Of a DNA stretch of 64,000 nt, positions 23,201 through 34,716 are shown piece by piece. Under the pieces are notes generated by a model that saw only the letters and a list, made by a program, of their open reading frames with translations, ran no database searches and was not told the DNA's origin. Positions within the stretch are counted from its first letter, which is position 1, and every line of letters starts with the position of its first letter. Source of the DNA: Cryptomeria japonica (Eukaryota > Streptophyta > Pinopsida > Cupressales > Cupressaceae); assembly GCF_030272615.1 (NCBI RefSeq), contig NC_081408.1:620370476-620434475 (forward strand), given 5' to 3'. The translations under genes were made by a program, and so were the position numbers.

Positions 23201-24888
23201 CTAAAAAATTATTTTATACTTCTCCTTCAATTCTGAAAGGAATGTCTTATAAGAGTTCATTTCTAAATGGAGACTCAAACTCAAAGTATTATTCTTGATT
23301 ATTTTATCAATTGCTTCTAATAAAAAATCGGGAATAACAGGGTTCCGCACACACTTCTTAGCTTCACTAAGGAGACCAAAAAGGTATTCCAACCTAGCCT
23401 CAACAATCTCTTTCACCTTCAAGAGCACATTCACCACATCTTTTTGTCTTTGATAAAATGTAAGCTCTGACTATAGAGAACTGATTTTCTTCCTTTGTTC
23501 ACCATCAACATCACAGAAGATATCCAATGACTTGCCAATGAAAATTAACCTAGATTCAATAGAGTTAATCTTAGCTTTAAAAAAATCAATAACTATCCCA
23601 ACTAGAGGTAATATTTGAATACTTTGCTTTCTTTTGCAACATAGTCTCTCATATTCTTAACATCCCGATAATCTCTTTTGAGCATATGCACATTTCTTCT
23701 CCATATCATCATGAACATCATCTTCTGCAATGGGTGCTACCTCAAGAGGCTTTTTCAAACAATCCTTAAGCACTTCACAAAGAACAATTGGTAAGATGTC
23801 TAAAATATCATTAAGAGGGTGGATCAAGCCACAAATCCCCAATCCTTTTCATCCCGTCGGCTTCCTTAAGCATACTCAAAATATTTTCAGCACTACATGG
23901 GTCATCTTCCTCTTTACTGCTTTTAATCAATGTTAATTTTCCTTTAGCCACTGAAGATGGTTCCAAATCATCCAGGGAAATAATTTTCTTTTCTTCATAT
24001 TCACCTTTTAACTTCTTCATTGGTTTTGGAGAAGATGCAACAATTCTTCTCTTCAAACTTCTACTACCAGAGGAGGGACTCTCCTCAGGAGCACTGATAA
24101 TACTGGGAACCGGACTAGAGAACACCTTCTTCTAAAGATTTATGAAGTGATTTTCACATGCCTAATCTTTATTATACAAACAAGCTAGATATCTGAAAAT
24201 AGGCTTTCCAACATAGTCATTTTATTTTCATACTATGTTCTCCTTCAAAGGTAAAGGTCTTGTGAAATAAAGAATTAAACACACAATCAAAGAACCAAAC
24301 TATGAATATCCCTGATCTTTTTTTATCTTGATATTGTCTGCTAAATTTGTTCTCAACAATTCACACAAATCATATTTTTTGTCTTCTTTAACCATTTGAT
24401 TTGCAACATATATTGTAATTGCCAAAGTAGATCCTTCTCTGCTTCTGGAATAGATTTTATAAGAGATTCCATATGCTACATACCTTATGACAAGGTGAAT
24501 GATAGTGTCAATTATTAGTGCTTGTTGATCACCTATGATGCTAATTAGGGTTTCAACTTCTTTGTTCTTGATTGATTTCTTTGCCAAAGGGGTCCATTAT
24601 TAATAGACCAAAAACTACATGAATTGCTTCCTTCAGAATATGATACAGCTTGTCCAACATCATGTAGTCATCATCAATGCAGTTCAAAAGAAACTTTATC
24701 AAAGAAAATTCACTCCAAACACCCAGACCCTTATTTTCTAAATATTTGATCTTTTGCAAACTTTTACTTGATAAAGAATTTCCAAAATTTCTGATTTTCT
24801 TTTTATTGTATTCTTCTAATTGCACATTCTCAATTTTTCAAACATTCCTACCGCTAGATTCACCAACAATTGATTTCTTTGAATCCAT
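23201..24888 (-). pseudogene. additional ORF of the pol-less copia-type element
   Basis: A degenerate coding stretch in three frames. The probable start is the ATG at 24886-24888 (MDSKKSIVGESSGRN), followed by a TGA. Open pieces are 24825-24553, 24587-24300, 24125-23811, 23842-23657 and 23437-23201. The second piece (IIDTIIHLVIRYVAYGI ... STLAITIYVANQMV) looks like a folded helical domain. The third has a basic, Ser/Pro-rich patch (SLKRRIVASSPKPMKKLK). The last is helical. Order and layout (helical domain, basic linker, helical tail next to the polypurine tract) resemble the plus-strand ORF at 16826-19244. I do not recognise a named family. Confidence 0.55.
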
Positions 24889-25272
24889 AGAGAAAATATG
24901 TGATAAATACCTTTTATGCAAACCTTCACTTTGAATCTCCTTCTACTTATCAAATGCTTTTCTTCTCAATTTATTCAACACACCCCCAAAAATTAGATAT
25001 TTACCTTACTTGGTGTGCCTAGGGTTTCATCACCAAAAATTGTCTTATCAAAATGATGTCATCTGCTCTTTACAATTCAACATGGGCAATCCACAAGAAC
25101 ATCAACATTGTAATCATAATTCACCACATTCATATTTTTAACTCAAGGGGGTACAAATGAATTTTTCTTTGAAGTTCCCCCTAAGGAAAAGTTACCAGAT
25201 CAAATTTCAAAGGAAGAAGCACCAACATCGAACTCAGGTCTACCAGACTTAGTTGTTTCTTTTTTTTCCAAA

Positions 25273-26199
25273 CTATATAATTCTTCTTCTTAATACATTA
25301 GATTTCACCAGAGCATTCACATTCCTGCATTTGTTGGCAAAATGTCCAAACTTGTTGCAATTGTAACATTTTACATTTCTTTGTCTTGAATTCACCGACT
25401 TTATTTTAGATCTACATTGATTAACTTTGTGATCAAATTTATAGCATATGTGCCAATAACCTTGAAAGGGCTTATTCATAAGTGATCCATTTACTCCATT
25501 CACAAACAATATATAGCTTCTACTCATAACTTGATTACTGCAATTATTAGCCTTGTGTCCAAAACTTCCACATGTAAAGCATTTAATATTCTAATTTACA
25601 TTGCACCTACAATATACAGCTTTATGTCCAAAATAATTGCATTGAAAATAATATCCACTAAATGATGAATAAATTTGAGCATTAGGTTGCCAAACTAGAG
25701 GTTTGTTTATAGCAAGTCCAAGATTCCAGACTTTGTTTGAATCTCTAGGTTTCTTCAAATCTTCCATCTTTCCTTTTCCTTTACTTTTGTCAATTGAGCA
25801 TTCATCAGAAAATCGTAATCCTTCCTTGTCCTTGTGAGATTTCTTCATCAATGATGATTTGTCCAACAATGCACTACTTTCACTGACTTTTGCTTCAACC
25901 TTTAGCTTTAATAACTCTTGTTCCAGATTCCCATTCTCTTTAGTCTTTAGCTTCATTATATCCTTCAAGTTTTCTTCCACCTTTTTGCTTTCTTCAACCT
26001 GCAACTTCAGATTTGCAATAGTCTCATTTGCTTGCTTCAGTTGCTTATCAACTTCTCGATGTCTTACTTTTAACTTTTGGATCTGATCTCTTAGCTTCTT
26101 TACACATTTTTTTGCTACCTTAACATTCTCTTTCAAATCTTCATTCTCAGATTCCACACTCTCCAAATCTTCAAGGGTTGTCTTAAATTCCTCATCCAA
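25273..26199 (-). pseudogene. coiled-coil Gag with four zinc-knuckle positions
   Basis: One frame from 26199 to 25273, broken only by a TAA at 25591-25593. The first 120 residues are a strong Lys/Glu/Leu coiled coil (VKKLRDQIQKLKVRHREVDK and on). Four zinc-knuckle positions follow. Two are intact (CFTCGSFGHKANNC just after the stop; CYNCNKFGHFANKC). Two have lost the first Cys (YFQCNYFGHKAVYC; WHICYKFDHKVNQC). Coiled coils plus several knuckles are typical of Sirevirus-type Gag, an RNA-packaging particle protein. The usual N-terminal UBN2 domain is absent: only about 85 bases separate the ORF from the primer-binding site. An upstream ATG (MIPMDMDG) is followed by a stop. Confidence 0.75.
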
Positions 26200-26284
26200 G
26201 TAATATTATCCATCCATATCCATAGGAATCATCTATTCAAATCAAGATCTCCCTCAAGTGGTTATGCTAGCAACTAGGGACCAA

Positions 26285-26296
26285 GCTCTGATACCA
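26285..26296 (-). promoter_or_regulatory. primer-binding site of the pol-less element
   Basis: Minus strand TGGTATCAGAGC, a perfect initiator-Met-tRNA site, two bases inside the LTR. Confidence 0.92.
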
Positions 26297-26298
26297 AT

Positions 26299-27668
26299 TG
26301 TTGAGCAGACTAGAATAATAGGGGGGGTGGGGGGGGGTAAATCAATACTCTCTAAAAGATGAAATGAACAATATTATTTCATAAACTGAAACCTAATTTT
26401 GGATATTATTAGCATGATATGAAATATGCAATAGAAGCAAAAAGCATAACATACACAACCATAAGAGAGACACCAGATTTTTATACGTGGAAAACCCAAA
26501 TAGCAAAAACTACAGAGAGGGTTAACTCTCAAGATAATATAACTAGTTATGTTGAATTACAGAAAGAGGCTCATTTTCAGAGGGCTCACTGCCCAAATTA
26601 CAATAGCTCACTACCGAAAAGGCTCACTACCAAAAAGAAAGGAAATGAACTGAGAAATTTTGCATCTATATATGCATGGGATCAATTCCAATTAAGCTCA
26701 GACAACACATAAATTGTTTGTAGTAGATCTAGTTAAGGAACTCCACTATCTGCCTGCTCCAAAAATATTATCACACTAAATTTGTCCTTCCCCTTTTCTC
26801 ATTCAGCATCAACTTCCTTTCCTTATCGCTTACCACCTTATTCTTTGCATACTTCAACGCAAATCATCTCTCTCATACATCTCATACACCGAGCATATAA
26901 ATGTGCATAACATTAAGAATATTCATCAAGCTGGCCTTAACAATATTTTCCCAAATGATATCTTCAATGGTTAATTCACACACTACAATCATCGGAGCAC
27001 AACATTAAAATAATCTCTCAAGGTCAGCCCGACCCAGAATAAGCATATCTTTTAAGTTTTGCATTAGCACGCTACCAGAGTACCATGATCACACTCTAAC
27101 TCGATATTACAAGGTTAAGGACATGAACAACTAATCATCAATGACTTGTCATTAGAAACCAAGAAACTATAGGAAATCGAAGCATGAGGATCTACATAAC
27201 CGAATATACTTCAGGAGCACAACATCTAAAGCATGACTTCCAAAGCACCAAAATCATGAATACGACAAACTTAACTAATGACAACAATCATATCAAAAGA
27301 ATTGTACTATCATATCTGCATTAGAACCCAAATGAAAAGGACTACTCTTCTAAAATTAATCATAGCATGAGCGACTGGAGCACAAAACCGATTGCCACAA
27401 CCAACATCAAATCCTTCTTATCAAATTAGAAGTGTCTTAATATTGTCAATACATATTACCAGAGCAATAAACATATCAACAACTGAAAACTACCATCTAC
27501 AACATACATACCTATCTTCCACTACTCTACAACACATCATACATACCTATCTTCCATTGTTCTGCACCACATCATACACACCTATCTTTCATTGTTTTGC
27601 ACCATATCCTGAACAATCCAGATTACTGGGTTTGACATCAATGATAACTAGGACAAGTATTTCTAGCA
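26299..27668 (-). repeat. 5' LTR of the pol-less copia-type element
   Basis: 1370 bases paired with 21561-22952. The inner end carries the longest G-tract of the window (26321-26337), then taaatca. The conserved acgtggaaaaccc core lies at about 26486. Confidence 0.92.
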
Positions 27669-28413
27669 GCTTATAATAAGTCTCATCATTAATTCCACTC
27701 CTAGCTATCTCCATCTAAGTTAATCCCAATTCAAATCTAGATAGGACATCTAGATATGAATCCAATTTCTTCATTGTTTATATTTCATCTACATCTATGT
27801 CCACTAGTATTGGATCCAAAACTATTTTGATTAAATTTAATTTTCACTATGTATTTGGCTTCAATTCTTTCTTTCCTTCATTACCTCTCTTGTCCTTATG
27901 AAAAATAGGAGGCATGTGACAGGCAACAAGACTCCTAAATTTTGAAAGCTCTAGCATAATCACCTTTGTATATATCTTATTAGTAGAAAACATTTAAATT
28001 ATGACACTTAGTTTTGTCTTCATCTCATTGATCATCTCTTTCAAGTATTCAGGCATAGGCCTCACAAGGAAAATATATAAGCCATCAATGAGCTTTCTCA
28101 AAAAAAAAACTAAACAAGCAATATGTGTTTGTCATATCAAATGGGACTAATAAAAGTCCATGAGCTCTTTGTGCTCATCTCATGCTACTTCTACATGATC
28201 GAGGATTGCATTGAATCTACTATAGGAGAGTGTCAGATAGATTTTTCATAGCTTTAGATTTTGCTCTCCTAACATCCTTCTATAGTTGATCAGCTTCTTG
28301 CTTCATTATTGATTTTTCAATCCTTTCTACAACTAGGTCATTTCTTAGAGCTAATGCCTCTTCAGAAGATTGATGCCCCAAAGTTGGTAAATACTGAGAA
28401 GGCTTAGAGTACA
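27669..28413 (-). pseudogene. left half of an unrecognised minus-strand pseudogene
   Basis: Reverse-strand translation near 28200-28410 gives protein-like pieces (YLPTLGHQSSEEALALRNDL, EKSIMKQEADQL) interrupted by stops. This is the part left of the LINE insertion; the other part is 36497-38121. I do not recognise the family. Confidence 0.35.
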
Positions 28414-28431
28414 ACTATTAATCCAACTGCA
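28414..28431. repeat. LINE target-site duplication, left copy
   Basis: The 18-base aactattaatccaactgc recurs exactly at 36479-36496. A long TSD of this type is expected from target-primed reverse transcription. Confidence 0.92.
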
Positions 28432-28479
28432 TCACTGGTAACTACCAACAAATAACTTTATCACATCTGGTAAACGGCA

Positions 28480-30207
28480 ATGGGGGAAGGAGCAGTAAGC
28501 GGCAATGGGGGAATTCAAAATTCAAATTCTCTGCAAGGCGGGAACTCTGGTTTCAATGATGGGAGTGGCCAAATTGTAGCTGGTCCCATAGGAGAGAAGG
28601 ATAAGCCTCTGGACTTTTCGAAAGTTGCTACTATTCAGCAGACTGGTGGTACTCTACCAGAGAAGACAGTGGGGTCCTCTGGGCCCTTGGGGGAAGGGAC
28701 CAACGGGGGGCCCATCCCACGTGACGACTCTGGGGAGAGCGGAAAAGAATCAAAAAAATGGTCTTCCCTCTCTGGAACTAGGCCAACTAGTAAATCTTCT
28801 TTTCCTCCTGTCAAGAATATATCTCATCCTTCAGGAGGTAAGTTTGCTATCTCTATCCCTGATCTGGTTTTGGATCATAATATAAATAGTATGTCGAAAT
28901 CCTTGGTAGGCAAATTTATGGGACCGTGTCCTAACATTGAAGTTGTTAGGGCCTATGTCAAATGAAAATGGGCCCTTAAGGGTAATGTTTAAATTTTGGC
29001 CTTACCCAAAGGCCTTTTGTCCTTTTCCTTCTCTTGCGAAGAAGACAAACTTTTGATTCTTTGTGGAAGTCCCTTGTTGGTAGGAAAGACAGCCTTGGTT
29101 CTTTGTAAATGGCAACCGAATCTGAATATGAATGACTCTCTCTTGACACAAGTTCCAGTTTGGGTAAAGCTGTCAGGCTTGCCTCTAGAATATTGGGCAG
29201 AAAGTATCTTCTCTGGAATTGCAAACTCTTTTGGTAAACTGCTTTCTATAGACCCAGTAATAGCTTCAAAAAAGAGACTCACTCATGCTAGGTTTTGCGT
29301 AGGGATAGCCCATGATGCAGATATGTCAGAATAGATAGATTTAGTATCAAAGTTGGGAACATGGAAGCAACATATTGAATATGAATCTATTCCCTTTGCC
29401 TACTTCCATTGTAAAAAAGTAGGGCACTGGGTGAAGTCCTATCCCATCAAACCCAAGGCAGAATCTAGGCAGCCTAAGCCCCAATCTGAAAACCAAAGGG
29501 CGCAAAAAAAAATGGTATGGCAAGTTAAAAACTCAGAAAGTAAAGAAGAAAACTCAAATCATTTTAATCCCTTGGGGGAGAAGAAGGAAGTGCCCTTAGC
29601 CTCTATCTCCAGTCCTACAACCCAAGAAGCTCTGAGAAATGATTCAATCATTGTCAACCTTCTGATTACTTCTCAAACAGGGGATTAGAAAAATCAGACT
29701 GATTACCCAAATGATATAGCTGAAGTGGTGGCTGATACTTGTGAAGGAAATGAACTGCAAGAGAAAAATGATCAACCAGAGGAAGGAGAAATCCCTATCT
29801 CCCAATAAGAAAAGACTGATTCCTCTCTGCTCATGCCTAGTCTTGAAATACACGAAGCCCAAAAATGTTCAATTTTGGGCCTAAACCTCTTGGACTTAGA
29901 CTGGAGTTCAAAATTAGCTAACAGTGATTTAAATGATTCAAATGCTTCAAGAACCCCTAATTGGGGAAACGAAGAAGAAATTTCCAAAATCCTAAGCAAC
30001 CCGGCAGCGGCTCCTGAGATATACGCTGAGTGGAAAATACCAAAGAAAAGGAATAAGAAAGGAACTACTCCCTCGACTTCTCTTCTAAGGAAATCTAGCA
30101 AAATAGCTCAAGTGGATGTTGGGTATACTTCCTCCTCCCCAGGTCATCCCTCTAATCACATAGTCAGAAACAAGGAGGCCAACAAGAACATTGCAGATGG
30201 AACCTAG
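28480..30207 (+). pseudogene. LINE ORF1 (DUF4283 RNA-binding protein)
   Basis: One frame from ATG 28480 to TAG 30205 with no net frameshift, interrupted by stops near 28963 (TGA), 28990 (TAA), 29332 (TAG), 29686 (TAG) and 29806 (TAA). The DUF4283 region lies at about 28940-29320 (LCKWQPNLNMNDSLLTQVPV, VWVKLSGLPLEYW), the nucleic-acid chaperone part of plant L1 ORF1. The following CCHC knuckle (29390-29440) reads YFHCKKVGHWVKSY: both outer Cys are Tyr, consistent with G-to-A changes. The C-terminal part is Ser/Lys/Asn-rich. It is followed 35 bases later by ORF2. Confidence 0.85.
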
Positions 30208-30242
30208 AAGACTCTTAAGGAGTTAGGAATTGGTAAGTAACT

Positions 30243-33200
30243 ATGAAGATTATTTCTTGGAATATTGGGGGACTTAATAACCCCCATAAGCATGACATTA
30301 TCAAGAACATGATAAGGGATAGTAAACCTGATATATTTCTAATTCAAGAAACCAAAATGAGTAAAGAAAAAGTTGAATCATTGAAGTTTTTCAAAAATGG
30401 AAATGTCAGTGGCGGCAGTTCTGAAGGTGCTTCAGGAGGTATAGCTACCATTTGGAATCTTAATTCTATCAAAGGGCATGTTATCATCCAGGACAACAAT
30501 TTCTCTTGTATCAAATTTGAGCACCTAAAAGACGGTACTTCATGGGTCTTCACCAACATTTATGCTCCCAACACCTTGAAGGCTAGAAATTCCTTCTAGA
30601 AAAAACTTATTCAAGCTAGGGACAGCTTCAGGAATCTTAGCTGGCTGGTTATGGGAGACTTCAATACTCCTTTGAGAGAGGAGGAAAAATATGGAGGAAG
30701 CCCCCCTCAGCTAGAAAGCAGGTTGGCCCTTATGGATTTCATTAACTCTCGAGCCCTCAATGACTTGGAAATACAGGGATGTAATTATACTTGGACTAAT
30801 AGGAGAACTGGTACTGATCTTATCCAAGTTCATCTTGATAGGAATCTCATTTCCGATGACTGGTTTAGTCATTATTTTTGTTCTCTATCGGCCCACATTC
30901 GGGTTGGTTCAGATCATTTTCCCATCACCTTTATTGCTAAATCCATCAATAGAAGGAGAAACTTCCCCTTCAGATTTAAAAAAATGTGGACCCTCCACCC
31001 AGACATCAAAAGTAATATCCAGAAATGGTGGAGCATTCAAGTTGAGGGAACTGCTATGTATAGAGTTGTTAAGAAGCTTAAGAGTGTTAAGGACAACATA
31101 AGAATCTAGAATAAAACCAACTTTGGGAACATTTTTGAGGCCAAAAGAAAAGTCCAGGAAAACCTCAAAGAAATACAAACTCAAATCCAGAAAGATGGTT
31201 TCAGAACTGTGTCCATTGCTGATGAAAATGAGACTCTCAAAAAATATCATGATATCATTGTCAAAGAGGAAGCCTTTTGGAAGCAGAGATCAAGATGCAT
31301 CTGGCTTAAGGAAGGAGATAGGAATACAAGATTCTTCCACATGTCGACTATCAATCATAAAGCAGTTAATAGGGTTACCAAACTCGTGGTGGATAAAGGG
31401 GAGATTATCAAGGAGGAGGAAATTAGAAAGGAAGCTAAAAGGTTTTTTTTGAAACTACTAACGACGGATAATAGATTGGATGCTAAAGCTCAATCTTCTT
31501 TTCTTCTTAACATCCCTTGTCTCATTGATAATCATAAGAATTCTCCCTATCTTCCATTCCTTCCAATCAGGAAATCAAAAATGTTGTCTTCTCCTTTGAT
31601 GGTAACAAAGCGTCGAGCCCGGATGGTTTTCCAATGTTCTTTTTTCAAGATTTTTGGGACATTGTCGAGAAAGATGTTACCAATGGAGTCAAGGAATTTT
31701 TTTGGGGCTAGGAAACTTTTGATAGAAATCAATGGCACATTTCTGGTTCTCATTCCCAAATCTCAAGGCGCTGACTCTATGGACAAATTTAGACCTATCA
31801 GTCTTTGCAATTCCTTTTATAATATTATCTCTAAGGTTATTACTTCCAGATTGCTTTTTGTCCTTCCCGCTCTTATTAATCACCAAAAAAATGGTTTTGT
31901 CCTTGGTCATCAAATTCTTGACTCTATTATTATTGTCCATGAGAACATCCACTCTCTTGTTAAAGCTAAGAATCAGGGTCTCATCCTTAAGCTTGATCTC
32001 TCCAAAGCCTATGATAGGGTTGACTGGTCTTTCCTCTTGAAGGTTCTAATGTCTTTTGGTTTCTCACCCAAAGTTTTGGATCTCATCACCCAACTTATCA
32101 CCTCTGCTTCTTTGGTTGTTATTATCAATGGTTCACCTTCTCCTTTTTTCCAAGCCTCTAGAGGTCTTAGGCAAGGGGATCCTATTTCCCCCATCCTCTT
32201 CATTATTATGGCAGAATATTTTGGAAGGAGTATGGAAAATTTGATTTTGCAAGGCTCCTGTAAGGGTCTCCATCCTTCCTCTGCAGATCTTGTTTGTTCT
32301 CATCAACAATTTGTCAATGATACTATTATCATGGGGGAATATAGTATTTCTGAAGCTAAAACTTTCTAGAGTACTCTTTGTAAGTTTGCCTCTGCATTGG
32401 GTCAGCTTATCAATTGGACTAAAAGTGAAAAAAATTTCATCAATACCCCGAAGAGAAGACAACAGAGAATCAGTAGAATCCTGGAGTGTAGGATTGCTGA
32501 TCTTCCTGTAAACTACCTTGGTCTCCCTATGGGCACTGCTCCTCCTGACTTCTTCTGGAGTTCTCTAGTGGACAAATTCTGGAAAAAGTTAGCTGGATGG
32601 AAAGGAGCCCTCCTAAGTGAGGCTAGAAAGCTCCAACTTCTTAAAGCTTCTCTTCTAAGTATTATGATATATGCTCTTAGCCTTTTCAGAATTCCAGTTA
32701 AGTATGTTGATGCTATCGAGAAAATCCAAAGAAGATTCCTTTGGTCTAGAGTTGAGGACAAGAAAAGAATTTCCTTGGTGGCTTGGGACCAGGTCTGTAA
32801 ACTAAAGAGCCATGGCGGTCTGGGCCTGAGGAGGATCTGAACCCTAAATGAAGCTCTTCTGTCCAAACAAGTCTAGAGAATGTTTCATCTTGATACTGAA
32901 TGGTGTAAAATTTGGCGAAGTAAGTACTCTCTTTAGTCCTCTTCCCTTTCTTCTTTTATCAATTCGGATATTAGTATCATTGGCTCCCACATATGGAATT
33001 ATGCCTTTAAATGTAAAGAAATTATAGCTAAAGGAGTGATCTGGAAAGTTGGAAATGGTAGGAAAGTAAAATTTTGGGAGGATCCCTGGCTTTTTGATAA
33101 ACCTTTGATAGAAATCAATGAATGGGCCCCCTATGCTCCCTCTTGTATAAGATCTTTTGGCTCCTTAGTTGCTGAGTACTAGACTGGTAATGAATGGCAG

Positions 33201-34457
33201 AATATTGAAAGCATCCAGCCAAGCCTCTCTAAGCTCAAGATCCATTTGTATGCAGTTTGGTTGAACAAAGAGGTTGACTCCCTGATCTAGAAACATGATC
33301 CCAAAGGTACCCTTACTGTTTCCTCTATGTATTGTTTTCTGTCCCCTAATCCTTTAGGTAATCCCTTCTAGTCTAAAGTCTAGATTAGAGGCCTAACCCC
33401 CAAGATCAATTTCTTCTTCTGGACCGTCCTCCATAATAAAATCTTGACCCTTGACAACCTGAAATGCAAAGGCTTTGCTATCCCTAATAGATGTACTCTT
33501 TGCCTTCAGGAAGAAGAGTCTATGGACCACCTTGTCATTCACTGCCCCTTCTCAGCCTCAATATGGGAAAGATTTCTCAATAGTTTTAGCATTGCCTGGG
33601 TGTTTCCCAACACCATCACAGATCTGTTTTCCTCCTAGAACATAAAATGGACTAATTCTTTTTTGAGATCTTTGTGGCAGCTCTCACTTCCTCACATCCT
33701 ATGGGGACTATGGAAAGAAACAAATAATCAAATCTTCAAGGACATCTCCCTCAATCAGGATATTGTGTTCCAGAAAATCCAATGGGTGATTCAAGAAAAT
33801 ATAGAGATCATTGAGGGTCCTTGTTTTTCGAACAATACACTAGAAGCAAATATTTTAAGGGTGTGGAACATGAAGAGTACCGATAGTCCAAACCTTAATC
33901 ATAACAATAGGCTTGAAGCAAAATGGCAAACCCCCCCTCATGGTTGGTTCAAAGTTAATTTTGACGGTGCTGCCAAAGGTAACCTGGGTCCTTCAAGTTG
34001 TGGAGATGTTCTAAGAGATGATAAAGGAATGTGTAAGGAAATGGTTGTTGTCCCTATTGGAATTCAAACTAATCATAAAGCCGAAGCGATGGCTGCTCTC
34101 CAAGGTATCCTCCTAGCAAAAAAATGGAATTGTCCTCACCTATGGATTGAAGGGGACTCAAATAATATTATTAACTATCTTAAGGGGGTATCAAAACCTT
34201 CATGGTTGATCAACAACATTATCATCTCTACTAGAGACCTTTTTAGTACCTTTAAAAAAAGCTACATATCCCACATTTGCCAGGAGGCCAATGGCTCTGG
34301 TGACTGGGCTGCCACTGCGGCAGTTAACAAGGAAGCAATTAACACATGGATGGGAGAACAAGGACTCCCCAAAGATGTCAAGCAAATCATTTGCTATGAT
34401 TGTTATAGAAGTACTCCTAAGATACTTGATGGACAGGATAATTATGAAAAGAACTGA
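30243..34457 (+). pseudogene. LINE ORF2: endonuclease, reverse transcriptase, zf-RVT, RNase H
   Basis: The frame of ATG 30243 returns all the way to 34457. Endonuclease (30243-31000): MKIISWNIGGLN, FLIQETK, TNIYAPN, MGDFNTPL and SDHFPI, all catalytic blocks. RT (31700-32800): LSKAYDRVDW and GLRQGDPISP are intact, but the catalytic F-A-D-D box is QFVNDTI, with Asn for the first Asp. zf-RVT (33400-33640): CTLC ... HLVIHCPF. RNase H (33940-34350): NFDGAAKG, KAEAMAAL, IEGDSN, with Asp-Glu-Asp retained. Eleven in-frame stops (30597, 31107, 32367, 32838, 32874, 32934, 33180, 33288, 33369, 33381, 33636): ten TAG and one TGA, nearly all at expected Trp. Between about 31571 and 31706 the coding frame is shifted and then restored. 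The copy is inactive. Confidence 0.93.
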
Positions 34458-34716
34458 CTTGAGTACTTCAAGTCATTATAATAATGAGAGACTCATTTAT
34501 TGTATTACCAATACCATAAGTTCCCACGCTTTCTAGGTTACTTTGATAGTTTTGAAAATCTCACCGGCTAATCTTCTCTGCAAGTTTCAAAATTTGGTGT
34601 TGAACAGCGACAATATGGGTGGTAACAGGAGGTGATATGAACCAAGTAGTTGTAAAGAATGGAAACAGAAGGAGGAGGTTTGGGGTATTCTGTAGAAGGG
34701 TGGATTCTCAAAATTC

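Larger units (their letters stand above)
21561..27668 (-). mobile_element. non-autonomous copia-type retrotransposon, gag plus extra ORF, no pol
   Basis: Paired LTRs (21561-22952 and 26299-27668), a perfect primer-binding site (26285-26296) and a polypurine tract (22953-22965) define the element. Flanks GCTTT (21556-21560) and GCTTA (27669-27673) are a one-mismatch target duplication. The 3.3-kb interior encodes a coiled-coil, zinc-knuckle Gag and a second ORF on the minus strand. No protease, integrase, RT or RNase H motif is seen, so mobilisation must have relied on enzymes from another element. Confidence 0.88.

Noticed and set aside
26321-26337. G-run as a possible G-quadruplex gene regulator
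   Set aside because: It is the family-typical G-tract at the LTR end, and the run itself may be inflated by sequencing or assembly.
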